Source of the DNA: Bog-159 sp049511415
Lineage (GTDB): Bacteria > Acidobacteriota > Terriglobia > Bryobacterales > Bryobacteraceae
Assembly (NCBI GenBank): GCA_049511415.1
Contig: JBEKYC010000002.1
Coordinates: 62,001-126,000 of the forward strand
Direction of reading: 5' to 3'
DNA length: 64,000 nt
The notes under the pieces are model-generated. The model saw nothing but the letters and a program-made list of their open reading frames with translations, was not told the DNA's origin and made no database searches. Below are positions 8,968 to 19,709 of the stretch, piece by piece (position 1 is the stretch's first letter; every line of letters starts with the position of its first letter). The position numbers were made by a program, and so were the translations under genes.

Positions 8968-9811
8968 GACGCCTGGCGAGGATCGGGAGGCGCTGGCCCG
9001 CCGTGCCACCGGCGCAGCGCGCGCCGCCATGCCGGGCGTGGACGTGGAGATCTTCTGGGACGGCATCTGGGTCCGCCGGGTTGGTCCGGATTACTTTCCC
9101 GATCCGGATATGTTCCGCACCGCGACGCCTGATTGGGCGCGTTGGACGGGTCAGTCGCGCAAATATCTCCGGGACGCCGACGACTACTGGTTCCACCTGT
9201 ACAAGCCGCGGGCGGGCGATACGATCGTCGACATAGGCGCGGGTCGCGGCGAGGACGTGTTCGCGTTTTCGCGCGCGCTTGGGCCGGAGGGCCGGGTGTG
9301 GGCCATCGAGCCGCATCCGGTCTCGTTTGCCGTGCTGGGAAAACTCTGCCAACTGAACCGGCTGGCGAATGTCAAGGTCATCAATTGCGCGGGCATGGAC
9401 CGAGCGGCCGACTTGCAGATCGAGACGCTGCCGGTGTGGGAGTCCAATTATGTGCGCACGGGCCAAGCGTCGCCGTCGAGTTTCCCGGTGAGAGGCGTGC
9501 GATTCGACGATCTGGCTGCGGATCTAGGTATTGGAGGGATCGATTTCCTAAAGATGAATATCGAAGGCGCCGAGCGATGGGCGCTGCCCGGATGCGAGCA
9601 GGCACTCCGCCGGACACGTTATGTGTGCATCGCAGCGCACGATTTCCGCGCCGCCCGCGGCGAAGGTGAGGAGTTTCGCACGTTGGAATTCGTGAAACAG
9701 TTTCTAGCCGCGGCCGGTTTTGAAACCAGCACGCGGGAGGATCCGCGCTACTATGTGCCCTACCACGTGCATGGAATTAGGCCACAGATGAACGCAGAGA
9801 AACACGGATAA
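8954..9811 (+). CDS. FkbM-family methyltransferase
   Basis: The 285-residue protein has an FkbM-type SAM-binding core: TIVDIGAGRGEDVFAFSRAL (motif I), VWAIEPHP, and the late IDFLKMNIEGAERWAL segment that defines the family. FkbM enzymes O-methylate sugars or polyketides. Overlap with the preceding glycosyltransferase makes a glycan-modifying pair likely. The last nine residues (PQMNAEKHG) and the stop codon are encoded by the left arm of a dispersed inverted repeat, so the native C-terminus seems to have been replaced. Confidence 0.87.
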   Translation: MWAAETPGEDREALARRATGAARAAMPGVDVEIFWDGIWVRRVGPDYFPDPDMFRTATPDWARWTGQSRKYLRDADDYWFHLYKPRAGDTIVDIGAGRGEDVFAFSRALGPEGRVWAIEPHPVSFAVLGKLCQLNRLANVKVINCAGMDRAADLQIETLPVWESNYVRTGQASPSSFPVRGVRFDDLAADLGIGGIDFLKMNIEGAERWALPGCEQALRRTRYVCIAAHDFRAARGEGEEFRTLEFVKQFLAAAGFETSTREDPRYYVPYHVHGIRPQMNAEKHG

Positions 9812-9854
9812 GACACCTGGCGGTTATCTGCGTTCGTCCGGGTTTATCTATGGC
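9781..9854. repeat. Imperfect inverted repeat of a dispersed GATGAACACGGATAA-type element
   Basis: Two 31-base arms (9781-9811 and 9824-9854) are imperfect reverse complements around a 12-base spacer. Each arm matches the pattern GCCACAGATGAAC-n-ACGGATAA. A related single arm occurs at 42396-42417. The left arm supplies the stop codon of the FkbM gene. In RNA it would form a long hairpin between the two convergent genes and could also act as a terminator. Confidence 0.6.
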
Positions 9855-9871
9855 AAATGAGTTTTCTCTAA

Positions 9872-10894
9872 TTACTCATCAGCACCATGAAACGCCGGAC
9901 CGCGCGGCCCCCATTCCACTTCCTGGTGAGTATAAATGTGCCCATAACTGAATTTCAGCTTTTCGTATTGACCCCAAGGCGCAGGGAATCTGTACCAGCC
10001 TGGCGCGGCAACGCCCCACCCCGCAATGTTGCTGAAAACGATCTGATAGTGGCTGGGCTGTGAAGTATCGAATACCGGCCCATTATCCGTCCAATCCTCC
10101 AGATCGACGTTGCCGGTCCCTATCCAGAAGTTGCGGCGCCAGACTCGCCGATAATACTGAATTCCGCTCGACGGATAGTGCGCATGCGAATTGCGAGCGA
10201 TATAAATGACCGGGTGACGCCCGGAAAAATGCAGCGTTGAAACCCCGCCGAGCCATTTGCTGAATGCGTGCCGGGAGAGATACACGTCCTGCAAGCGCCA
10301 GGGTAGCCCGGATGCCGCGGCATCCCGGATGAGTCGCAGAGTAACATGCTCCCAATCTCCGTAATGCCGGCCGCAAGTATCCATCTTCACGTGATCATCG
10401 AGAACCCGGCCGATGGTTAGATGGAACTTACCCGGTCCGTTGAACGGGTAGAAGAACCAGAATTGCAGATCGAGCCGGGAATCGCCGGGCGCATCCAACA
10501 CCGAAACCAACGCCTTGGCGCGCGACTGGTTCCCGAAAACCAAGCGGTCGTCAATATACAACCAACGCCGGAAGTCAGGCCGCGCGGACCGCGGATCGCG
10601 CGCCGCCTGCCGCCAGACGGCCGCCAACGCGGCTTCGGAATCAATCTTAGCCGTGCGAATGCCTTCGATCCAGAACTTGCCATAATCCTTCTCGTCATGC
10701 ACCAGACCCCACTGCAATGCGGTCCTGCCGGAATTGAGGATGTAGCTGGGATCATCCATCAGATAGCGCTCGCTCGAATCGAGCCGCATAATGGGGCCAA
10801 ACGCTTGAATGAGCTGCTCGACTTCAACCCGTGAAGCTGCGGCCAGATACTGACCGACGGATGCAAAAGCGACCAGGCAAACGCAACGGATCAT
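9872..10894 (-). CDS. Secreted Vps62-related protein
   Basis: The 340-residue protein has a short signal peptide (MIRCVCLVAFASVGQYLAAA). The body matches the Vps62/DUF946 family pattern known from fungi, plants and scattered bacteria: LQFWFFYPFNGPGK, then HYGDWEHVTLRL, then a YIARNSHAHYPSSG segment and a late WTDNGP block. The function of this domain is unknown; in eukaryotes it is linked to vacuolar sorting, which tells little here. The tail-to-tail neighbour is the FkbM gene across the inverted repeat. The aldehyde dehydrogenase gene is nine bases upstream, so both may share a transcript. Confidence 0.75.
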   Translation of the reverse strand: MIRCVCLVAFASVGQYLAAASRVEVEQLIQAFGPIMRLDSSERYLMDDPSYILNSGRTALQWGLVHDEKDYGKFWIEGIRTAKIDSEAALAAVWRQAARDPRSARPDFRRWLYIDDRLVFGNQSRAKALVSVLDAPGDSRLDLQFWFFYPFNGPGKFHLTIGRVLDDHVKMDTCGRHYGDWEHVTLRLIRDAAASGLPWRLQDVYLSRHAFSKWLGGVSTLHFSGRHPVIYIARNSHAHYPSSGIQYYRRVWRRNFWIGTGNVDLEDWTDNGPVFDTSQPSHYQIVFSNIAGWGVAAPGWYRFPAPWGQYEKLKFSYGHIYTHQEVEWGPRGPAFHGADE

Positions 10895-10903
10895 TGCCAG
10901 GTT

Positions 10904-12307
10904 TTAGCCGCCGATCAGAAAATCGGCCATACGGCGCGCCAGCTTGCCGTAGGGCGGACGCAGCAGCCCCAGCGTGTTAAACCGGCTTTGCAGAAAAACT
11001 CCCTTTTTCTTGGAAAATGACAGGAAGCCATCGTAACCGTGATAGGATCCCATGCCGCTCGGCCCCACGCCGCCAAAGGGCAAATCGTTCTGCGCGATGT
11101 GCAGGATGGTGTCGTTCACCGTGACGCCACCCGATACGGTTTGCGTCAGCACGCGGTCAACGCGCTTGGAATTGTAATCGAAATAATACAGGGCCAGAGG
11201 CCGCGGATGCGTATTCACGTACGTGATCGCTTCGTCTAGCGAGCTATAAGCGACTACAGGCAGAATCGGGCCGAAAATCTCCTCCCGCATCACCGCCATG
11301 TCGTCTTTGACGCCCCACAGCAAGGTAGGGGGAAAGACGCGGTTCTGCTCGTTGCAGGCCTCGCGCGCGGGATTCACTTCCAGCATCCCGGCCCCTTTCA
11401 GGACTGCGTCCTCCACCAGGCCGCGCAACCGCTGATAGTGGCTGCGGTTAATAATGCGCGTGAAATCCGGATTCTCCACCAGCTTGGGATATTCCGCCGT
11501 GATAGCGTCCGCCGCCAGCCGCACGAATTCCTCGCGCGCGCCGGATTCCACCAGCACATAGTCCGGTGCGATGCAGGTCTGCCCGGCGTTATAGAGCTTC
11601 CCGGCCACAATCCGCTCAGCGGCCGTTTTCGCCGGGAAACCGCCATGCACCAGCGCGGGCGATTTGCCGCCCAGTTCCAGAGTAACGGGCGTCAGGTGCT
11701 CGCTGGCGGATCGCATGATGAGCTTGCCTACCCGCGTGGAGCCTGTAAATAAGAGGTGATCGAAGGGCAGAGACGCGAAGCCCGCACCGATCTCGGGGCC
11801 ACCCGTGACCACCGTGACATAGTTGTCGGGAAACAATTCCGCCAGCATGCGCGCGAGCAAATCCGCGGTGCGCGGCGCCAGTTCCGATGGTTTCAGCATG
11901 ACGTGGTTACCCGCCGCCAAAGCGCCCGCCAAAGGCGAGAGGCACAACAGCAACGGGTAGTTCCAGGCGCCGATAACGCCTACCACGCCGAGAGGCTGGC
12001 ACACAATACGCGCGTTTCCCGGCAGGAACTGCCAACCCGTCTGGGCGGGGTGCGGGCGCATCCATTCCGGCAGATGGCGGATGGCGTGGCGAATCGTATC
12101 AACGAGCGGGAAGACCTCCAGCAGGAGAGTCTCTTCGCGCGCGCGCCCGCCGAAATCCTCGGAAATGGCGGTTACGAATTCCTCGCGGCGATCGCGGACA
12201 GCGCGCAGCAACGCGCGAAGGGATGCCAAACGTTTCCGCTGATCCGGCACTTCGCGCGCAAATGCCTGGCGGTGCGCGGCTAAAGTGGCGGTCAAATCCG
12301 CCTGCAC
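10904..12307 (-). CDS. Aldehyde dehydrogenase, class 3 / coniferyl-aldehyde-dehydrogenase-like
   Basis: The 467-residue length and sequence fit the shorter ALDH3-type family, which lacks the N-terminal extension of ALDH1/2. Visible motifs are IGAWNYPLLL (oxyanion Asn), LFTGSTRVGK (cofactor loop), the general base Glu211 in LELGGKSP and the nucleophile Cys245 in NAGQTCIAPDY. A C-terminal region with VFLQSRFNT, PPYG and a short hydrophobic tail (MADFLIGG) resembles the membrane-associated members. It oxidises aromatic or fatty aldehydes to acids; coniferyl aldehyde is the usual annotation for this branch. Encoded directly upstream of the Vps62-like gene. Confidence 0.88.
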   Translation of the reverse strand: MQADLTATLAAHRQAFAREVPDQRKRLASLRALLRAVRDRREEFVTAISEDFGGRAREETLLLEVFPLVDTIRHAIRHLPEWMRPHPAQTGWQFLPGNARIVCQPLGVVGVIGAWNYPLLLCLSPLAGALAAGNHVMLKPSELAPRTADLLARMLAELFPDNYVTVVTGGPEIGAGFASLPFDHLLFTGSTRVGKLIMRSASEHLTPVTLELGGKSPALVHGGFPAKTAAERIVAGKLYNAGQTCIAPDYVLVESGAREEFVRLAADAITAEYPKLVENPDFTRIINRSHYQRLRGLVEDAVLKGAGMLEVNPAREACNEQNRVFPPTLLWGVKDDMAVMREEIFGPILPVVAYSSLDEAITYVNTHPRPLALYYFDYNSKRVDRVLTQTVSGGVTVNDTILHIAQNDLPFGGVGPSGMGSYHGYDGFLSFSKKKGVFLQSRFNTLGLLRPPYGKLARRMADFLIGG

Positions 12308-12367
12308 GATGCTGGAGTTCGCAGTTCCCGTACGTCCGGATTATAGCGCGCCGGCCGCGCCCGTGCC

Positions 12368-12859
12368 ATGCTGGTAAACATGCGCCCGCGACCTGCCGAG
12401 ACCGGCGATGCCGCGGCAATAACGCGAATCTACAACCAGGGAATCGCGGAACGGATCGCCACGTTTGAGACCCGTCCACGCACCGAGCAGGACATCCGCG
12501 CCTGGTTCGATGCAATCCACCCGGTTGTGGTGGTCGAGGAGGAGGGCCAGGTAGCTGCTTTTGGCGCGACCTTCAACTATCGCCCGCGCGATTGCTATGC
12601 CGGTATCGCCGAAACCTCGGTCTACGTGGATCGCGGGTTTCGCGGAAAGGGCGCCGGACGTATGGCGTTGGCGGCCCTGATCGACGCCGCCACGGCGGCC
12701 GGATTCTGGAAGCTGGTCTCGCGCATCTTTGTGGAAAATACTGCCAGCCTGCGCCTGGTGGCGTCCCTCGGCTTTCGCGAAGTCGGCGTCTACCAACGGC
12801 ACGGCCAACTGGACGGCGTCTGGCGCGACGTGGTCATAGTGGAAAGACTCCTGCCCTAA
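12368..12859 (+). CDS. GNAT N-acetyltransferase, ArsN1 / phosphinothricin-acetyltransferase type
   Basis: The protein has 163 residues, or 159 from the second ATG at 12380, which may be the true start (MRPRPAETGDAAAI). The GNAT acetyl-CoA loop reads GFRGKGAGRMAL. The surrounding pattern (IYNQGIAERIATFET, YRPRDCYAGIAETSVYV, WKLVSRIFVENTASL, LDGVWRDVVIVERLLP) matches the branch that acetylates phosphinothricin, methionine sulfoximine or arsinothricin. It therefore likely detoxifies glutamate-like antimetabolites. No ars genes lie beside it, so arsinothricin specificity is not supported by context. Its stop overlaps by four bases with the convergent Rrf2 regulator. Confidence 0.82.
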   Translation: MLVNMRPRPAETGDAAAITRIYNQGIAERIATFETRPRTEQDIRAWFDAIHPVVVVEEEGQVAAFGATFNYRPRDCYAGIAETSVYVDRGFRGKGAGRMALAALIDAATAAGFWKLVSRIFVENTASLRLVASLGFREVGVYQRHGQLDGVWRDVVIVERLLP

Positions 12860-13329
12860 ATGTTGAATGTTACTTTGGGACCGTGAGACTCGATTTCCTT
12901 GGCTTTGTCCACTTCCTGAATCACATCCGCAAGCGTGGTGCTGTCCAGGATATGGGCGACGGCATCGCGCACGCGCCGCATCACAATGCGCGTGCCGCAA
13001 GTATTTTCGTCCTGGCATTCGTCACAGCGGCGATAGTTAGTCTCCCGCGCGCAAGGCAGGGGCGCCAGCGGTCCTTCGATCATGCGGATCACCGAGCCGA
13101 CCGTGACATCCTCCGGCGGCCGGCTTAACTCGTATCCGCCGGCGCGTCCTTTCTTGCTGGCCACCACGCCGCGATTGCGCAGTTCCAGCAGAATGGCTTG
13201 CAAAAACTTCAGCGGAATGGACTCCTCGGTCGCAATCGAGTGCACCAGGATGGGACCCTCCCCATAGTGCCGGCTGAGTGAATATAAAGCTTCCAGGGCG
13301 TACTTAGTCTTTTTGGAGATCGTTCGCAA
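12856..13329 (-). CDS. Rrf2-family transcriptional regulator with four-cysteine cluster
   Basis: The 157-residue protein starts MRTISKKTKYALEALYSLSR, the Rrf2 winged-helix signature, and has the wing motif KKGRAGGYEL. A C-terminal loop carries Cys93, Cys102, Cys105 and Cys111, a spacing suited to binding an Fe-S cluster as in IscR, NsrR or RsrR relatives. It probably senses iron-sulfur, redox or nitric-oxide state and binds DNA as a dimer. It is divergent from the EamA transporter with 41 bases between starts, so that gene or itself may be its target. Confidence 0.87.
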   Translation of the reverse strand: MRTISKKTKYALEALYSLSRHYGEGPILVHSIATEESIPLKFLQAILLELRNRGVVASKKGRAGGYELSRPPEDVTVGSVIRMIEGPLAPLPCARETNYRRCDECQDENTCGTRIVMRRVRDAVAHILDSTTLADVIQEVDKAKEIESHGPKVTFNI

Positions 13330-13370
13330 TTACAGGCCTCGAAACACTAGGATAACTGGAGGAGGCGATT

Positions 13371-14240
13371 TTGTATAGCCTGCGTTCACGCGCCAGCAAT
13401 TGGCTGTTACTCATGGCGGCCGCATTTTTATTTTCCACCGGCGGGGCGGCCATCAAGGCCATCTCCATGACGTCCTGGCAGATCGCCAGTTTCCGTTCCG
13501 GTATCGCGGCGCTGGCGCTGGCTGCGTTCGTGTCCGATGGACGGCGCAATTGGAGTTGGACGTTGGTTCCCGTGGGCGCGGCGTACGCCGCCACGCTCCT
13601 CGCATTCACCATGGCCACCAAGATGACCACATCGGCCAATGCCATCTACTTGCAGTCGACCGCGCCCCTCTACTTACTGCTGATCGGACCGCTGCTGCTG
13701 AAGGAACCGCTCAGCCGCTCCGACCTGCTGTTTTTGGCCGCCGTGGCAGCGGGCATGTTGCTATGTTTCAGTTCGGCGCAGGCGCCGGTGGCCACCGCCC
13801 CGAATCCCCGTTTGGGTAATTGGATGGGAGCGGTATCCGGACTCACCTGGGCTCTGACGGTTTCCGGTCTGCGCTGGCTGGGCCGGCGCGAAGGCGCGGG
13901 CAATGCCGCCACCGCGACCGTGGTTCTAGGAAACCTCATGGCGTTCCTGGTGGCTCTCCCCATGGCCCTGCCGCCGCCACACGCCGGCTGGCTCAATCTG
14001 ACGGTCCTCTTCTATTTGGGAGTGTTTCAGATCGGCCTGGCATACACCTTCGTCACCCGAGCCATACGCCAGGTGCCCGCATTTGAAGCGACCACCGTGC
14101 TGCTCCTGGAGCCGGCGCTGAATCCCGTTTGGGTTTGGCTCGTCCAAGGCGAGCATCCCGCCGGGCGCTCCATTGCGGGCGGCGTGCTGATCCTGTCGGC
14201 GACAGTAATCAATGCCTGGTGGCAGAACCGGCGGAACTAA
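13371..14240 (+). CDS. EamA-family (DMT) transporter
   Basis: The 289-residue protein is hydrophobic throughout, with about ten predicted helices arranged as two EamA repeats. The first repeat contains FSTGGAAIKAI and the YLQSTAPLYLLLIGPLLL half-site; the second contains FEATTVLLLEPALNPVWVWL, the usual EamA ending. The substrate is unknown; relatives export amino acids or other metabolites. The start is a TTG placed a few bases behind a strong GGAGGAGG site (13357-13364), which fixes it well. Confidence 0.85.
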   Translation: MYSLRSRASNWLLLMAAAFLFSTGGAAIKAISMTSWQIASFRSGIAALALAAFVSDGRRNWSWTLVPVGAAYAATLLAFTMATKMTTSANAIYLQSTAPLYLLLIGPLLLKEPLSRSDLLFLAAVAAGMLLCFSSAQAPVATAPNPRLGNWMGAVSGLTWALTVSGLRWLGRREGAGNAATATVVLGNLMAFLVALPMALPPPHAGWLNLTVLFYLGVFQIGLAYTFVTRAIRQVPAFEATTVLLLEPALNPVWVWLVQGEHPAGRSIAGGVLILSATVINAWWQNRRN

Positions 14241-14323
14241 CCAACCACGCGCCGAGCGAGCGCCAGCATCGCAGTTCCGATTCCGCTTCGTCATTTGCCA
14301 CAACTGCTGTTATCCTTTCCTTC

Positions 14324-16561
14324 ATGACAATTCGCTTTCCCCAGGCCTGCCTGGCCGTGTTGCTGACTGCCGCATTGGCGCCGGCCGCCGATGTGCCTGT
14401 AATGCGTGGATACACATCCGAGTCCGCCCACACCGAGCATGATTGGGAGGTGATGTTCCGCGCCATCCCCAGCCCGCAGAACCTGCATGATTACATGCAG
14501 CGGCTTTCGGCGCGCCCGCACCACGTGGGCTCGCCGTACGACAAGGACAATGCCGAATGGATCCTCGGCAAATTCAAGGAATGGGGCCTGGACGCACACA
14601 TTGAGACCTTCGACGTCCTCTTCCCCACGCCCAAGAGCCGCCTGGTGGAATTGGTCGCGCCCCAGCACTTCACCGCCAAGCTGATGGAACCAACCGAGTC
14701 GGTCGATCCGACCTCAGGCCAGCACGACGAGCAGTTGCCGACTTACAATGCCTACTCGATCGACGGCGACGTGACCGCTCCGTTGGTGTACGTGAACTAT
14801 GGCGTGCCGGCCGATTATGAGGATCTCGACCGCTTGGGGATCTCCGTCAAGGGCGCCATCGTCATCTCGCGCTACGGCGGATCATGGCGCGGCATCAAGC
14901 CCAAGGTCGCCGCCGAACACGGCGCCATCGGCTGCATCATCTATTCCGATCCGCGCGAAGACGGCTACTTCGAGGGCGAAGTCTTCCCCCAAGGTCCCTA
15001 TCGCAACAAGGATGGCGTGCAACGCGGCAGCGTAATGGATATGCCGGTCTATCCCGGCGATCCGTTGACGCCCGGAGTCGGCGCCGATGCCAATGCGAAG
15101 CGACTCTCCCTCAAAGAGGCGGTCACGCTCACGAAGATCCCGGTGCTCCCCATTTCCTACGGCGATGCGCAGCCGCTGCTGGCGGCCCTCACCGGTCCGG
15201 TTGCGCCGCAGGCGTGGCGCGGCGCATTGCCGATCACCTATCACGTCGGCCCCGGCCCGGCGCGCGTGCACCTGAAACTGGAATTCAACTGGGACACCAA
15301 GCGGATCTACGACGTGGTGGCCCGCATTCCCGGCGCGCAATATGCCGACGAATGGATCATTCGCGGCAACCATCACGATGCCTGGGTGAATGGCGCGGAA
15401 GATCCGCTTTCCGGCGCGGTCGCCCTGATGGAAGAGGCCCGCGCCTTCGCGGAGTTGCAAAAGCAGGGCTGGAAGCCCAAGCGCACCATCATTTACTGCG
15501 TGTGGGATGGCGAAGAGGAGGGCCTGCTGGGATCGACCGAATGGGCCGAAGAGCACGACACGGAATTGCGCCGTCATGCGGCCCTGTACATCAACTCGGA
15601 CGGCAACGGGCGGGGTTTTCTGGGCATGGCCGGCTCGCATTCGCTGGAGAAATTCATGAACGGCGTGGCGCGCGACATCGAAGATCCGGAGAAGAAGATC
15701 ACCGTGTGGAAGCGGGATGAGTTGGAGCGTATCTCCCGCGCTCCGGCCGCCGAACGCGATGAAGTGCGCCGGCGGTCCGACCTGCGCTTGGGCGCGCTGG
15801 GTTCCGGCTCCGACTACACGGCGTTCATCGACCACCTGGGCATCGCCTCGATGAACCTGGGTTTTGGCGGCGAGGATGGGGGTGGCATTTACCACTCCAT
15901 ATACGACGATTTCTACTGGTACACGCATTTCGCCGACGGCGATTTCATCTACGGACGGGCGCTGGCGCAAACCGCCGGCACGGCCATGATGCGTTTCGCG
16001 GACTCCGATGTACTGCCATACGATTTCTCGAATTTTGCGGACACCGTGAAGCGCTACGTGGATGAAGTGCAGAAGCTCTGGAAAACGGAGAGCGATGAGA
16101 TCCGCGAGCGCAACAAGGAGATTGAGGAGGGCCTGTTCAGCGCGACCGCCGATCCGCATAAGGTCAGCGTGCCGCCCCCGGTCGAACAGCAGCCGCCGTT
16201 TCTGAATTTCGCGCCGCTCGAAAACGGGTTGGCCGCGCTGACCCATAGCGCGGAGCGCTACGACAAGGCCTTCCAGAAGGCCGCGCTGAACAAAACCGGA
16301 CTTCAGCCGGTGAACGAGAAACTGGTTCAGATCGAGCGCGCGTTGACCCTCCCCGACGGCTTGCCCGGCCGGCCCTGGTTCCAGCATCAGATCTACGCGC
16401 CGGGATTCTACACGGGGTACGGCGTGAAGACTTTGCCTGGCGTGCGGGAAGCGATTGAGCAGAAGCAATGGAAAGTGGCCGATGAGCAGATCGTGCGGGT
16501 CGGCAAGGTGCTCGAAAAGGAAGCGGCGATGATTGAGGAGGCTGCCGCGGCGCTGGAGTAG
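14324..16561 (+). CDS. Secreted M28 metallopeptidase, glutamate-carboxypeptidase-II-like
   Basis: The 745-residue product has a signal peptide (MTIRFPQACLAVLLTAALAPAA). Next comes a PA-domain insertion around residues 120-300 (GAIVISRYGGSWRGIKPKVA), then the co-catalytic zinc peptidase domain. Zinc ligands are His350 (NHHDAW) and Asp360 (AEDPLSG), then Glu residues of WDGEEEGLLGSTEW, the Asp of INSDGNGRGF and a late His in IYHSIYDD. The C-terminus is a helical dimerisation domain like that of transferrin receptor and PSMA. It likely removes C-terminal glutamate or other residues from peptides in the periplasm. The longer frame opening at 14129 overlaps the EamA gene and lacks a signal peptide, so the ATG at 14324 was chosen. 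Confidence 0.9.
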   Translation: MTIRFPQACLAVLLTAALAPAADVPVMRGYTSESAHTEHDWEVMFRAIPSPQNLHDYMQRLSARPHHVGSPYDKDNAEWILGKFKEWGLDAHIETFDVLFPTPKSRLVELVAPQHFTAKLMEPTESVDPTSGQHDEQLPTYNAYSIDGDVTAPLVYVNYGVPADYEDLDRLGISVKGAIVISRYGGSWRGIKPKVAAEHGAIGCIIYSDPREDGYFEGEVFPQGPYRNKDGVQRGSVMDMPVYPGDPLTPGVGADANAKRLSLKEAVTLTKIPVLPISYGDAQPLLAALTGPVAPQAWRGALPITYHVGPGPARVHLKLEFNWDTKRIYDVVARIPGAQYADEWIIRGNHHDAWVNGAEDPLSGAVALMEEARAFAELQKQGWKPKRTIIYCVWDGEEEGLLGSTEWAEEHDTELRRHAALYINSDGNGRGFLGMAGSHSLEKFMNGVARDIEDPEKKITVWKRDELERISRAPAAERDEVRRRSDLRLGALGSGSDYTAFIDHLGIASMNLGFGGEDGGGIYHSIYDDFYWYTHFADGDFIYGRALAQTAGTAMMRFADSDVLPYDFSNFADTVKRYVDEVQKLWKTESDEIRERNKEIEEGLFSATADPHKVSVPPPVEQQPPFLNFAPLENGLAALTHSAERYDKAFQKAALNKTGLQPVNEKLVQIERALTLPDGLPGRPWFQHQIYAPGFYTGYGVKTLPGVREAIEQKQWKVADEQIVRVGKVLEKEAAMIEEAAAALE

Positions 16562-16585
16562 ACAGAATCCGGGAACGGACTGTAA

Positions 16586-16599
16586 TATACTATGGTATA
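16586..16599. promoter_or_regulatory. Candidate VapBC operator/promoter: inverted repeat TATAC-TATG-GTATA
   Basis: A perfect 5-bp inverted repeat lies 14 bases before the VapB start, overlapping an AT-rich -10-like stretch and directly followed by an AGGAGGT ribosome site. Toxin-antitoxin pairs usually bind such repeats to repress themselves, so this is the expected place for an operator. Confidence 0.45.
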
Positions 16600-16613
16600 G
16601 ACCAGGAGGTTGG

Positions 16614-16859
16614 ATGCCAACTACAGCCAAGCTATTCCGTAATGGCCGGAGCCAGGCTGTGCGCCTGCCGGCCGACTGTCGATTCGAAGGTACTGAGGTC
16701 TACATTCGAAAAGACCCTGCGACGGGCGATGTCATTCTGTCGCGCCGACCGGATTCCTGGGAGGGTTTTTTCAAACTGACTGCCGAACTCGGCGTGCCGG
16801 ATGACTTCATGTCGGACCGTCAGGACCCTCCGCCCCCGAAGCGCGAACTCTTCGGATGA
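16614..16859 (+). CDS. vapB: VapB-type antitoxin (AbrB/SpoVT fold)
   Basis: The 81-residue protein begins MPTTAKLFRNGRSQAVRLPA, the swapped-hairpin AbrB-like DNA-binding signature of VapB/MazE antitoxins. The C-terminal part, including SWEGFFKLTAELGVPDDFM, would wrap the toxin. It should neutralise the downstream PIN toxin and repress the operon. The start is fixed by a consensus AGGAGGT at 16604-16610. The ATG of vapC overlaps its stop (ATGA), so the two are translationally coupled. Confidence 0.9.
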   Translation: MPTTAKLFRNGRSQAVRLPADCRFEGTEVYIRKDPATGDVILSRRPDSWEGFFKLTAELGVPDDFMSDRQDPPPPKRELFG

Positions 16860-17260
16860 TCACCAAGTTCTTGCTGGACACCAACATCGCGAGTTACGCG
16901 ATCAAGGGCAATGTGCCCGCAGTGCGGCAGCATCTTGCACAAGTGCCGATGGCCCAAGTGACGATTTCAGCTCTGACCGAGGGTGAGTTGCGCTTTGGAG
17001 TCGCCCGCCGGCCGGAAGCCACGCGCTTGCGGATCATCGTCGATGAGTTCTTGCTGAGAGTCACGATTGAGCCGTGGAACTCGCAAGCCGCGCATCAATA
17101 CGGGCAGACTCGAGCGGCTCTAGAAAAGGGGGGGCACCCAATTGGAACCCTCGATATGATGATCGGCGCGCACGCTTTGGCATTGGGAGCCGTGCTGGTT
17201 ACCAACGACCAAGCCTTCAAGCACCTTAAGGGATTGAAGATCCAGAATTGGACTCTGTAA
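16856..17260 (+). CDS. vapC: VapC-type PIN-domain ribonuclease toxin
   Basis: The 134-residue protein is a complete PIN domain: Asp8 in FLLDTNIASYAI, Glu42/Glu44 in LTEGELRFG, Asp100 in GTLDMMIGAHAL, and Asn117-Asp118 in LVTNDQAF, which together bind the catalytic metal ions. VapC toxins cut specific RNAs, often tRNA. It is coupled to vapB by an ATGA overlap and is convergent with the ADOP permease gene 11 bases away. Confidence 0.92.
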   Translation: MITKFLLDTNIASYAIKGNVPAVRQHLAQVPMAQVTISALTEGELRFGVARRPEATRLRIIVDEFLLRVTIEPWNSQAAHQYGQTRAALEKGGHPIGTLDMMIGAHALALGAVLVTNDQAFKHLKGLKIQNWTL

Positions 17261-17271
17261 TTGCTTCCCGT

Positions 17272-19701
<2,430 letters not shown>

Positions 19702-19709
19702 ATGGAACT

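Noticed and set aside
12368..12859. Arsenic-resistance island suggested by the ArsN1-like acetyltransferase
   Set aside because: No arsR, arsC, arsM or arsenite transporter lies nearby; the Rrf2 neighbour is not an ArsR-type regulator.
14882..16630. A 582-residue minus-strand open frame
   Set aside because: Antisense to the M28 peptidase gene, which has a signal peptide and zinc ligands; the antisense product has no domain pattern. Long antisense frames are expected at this GC content.
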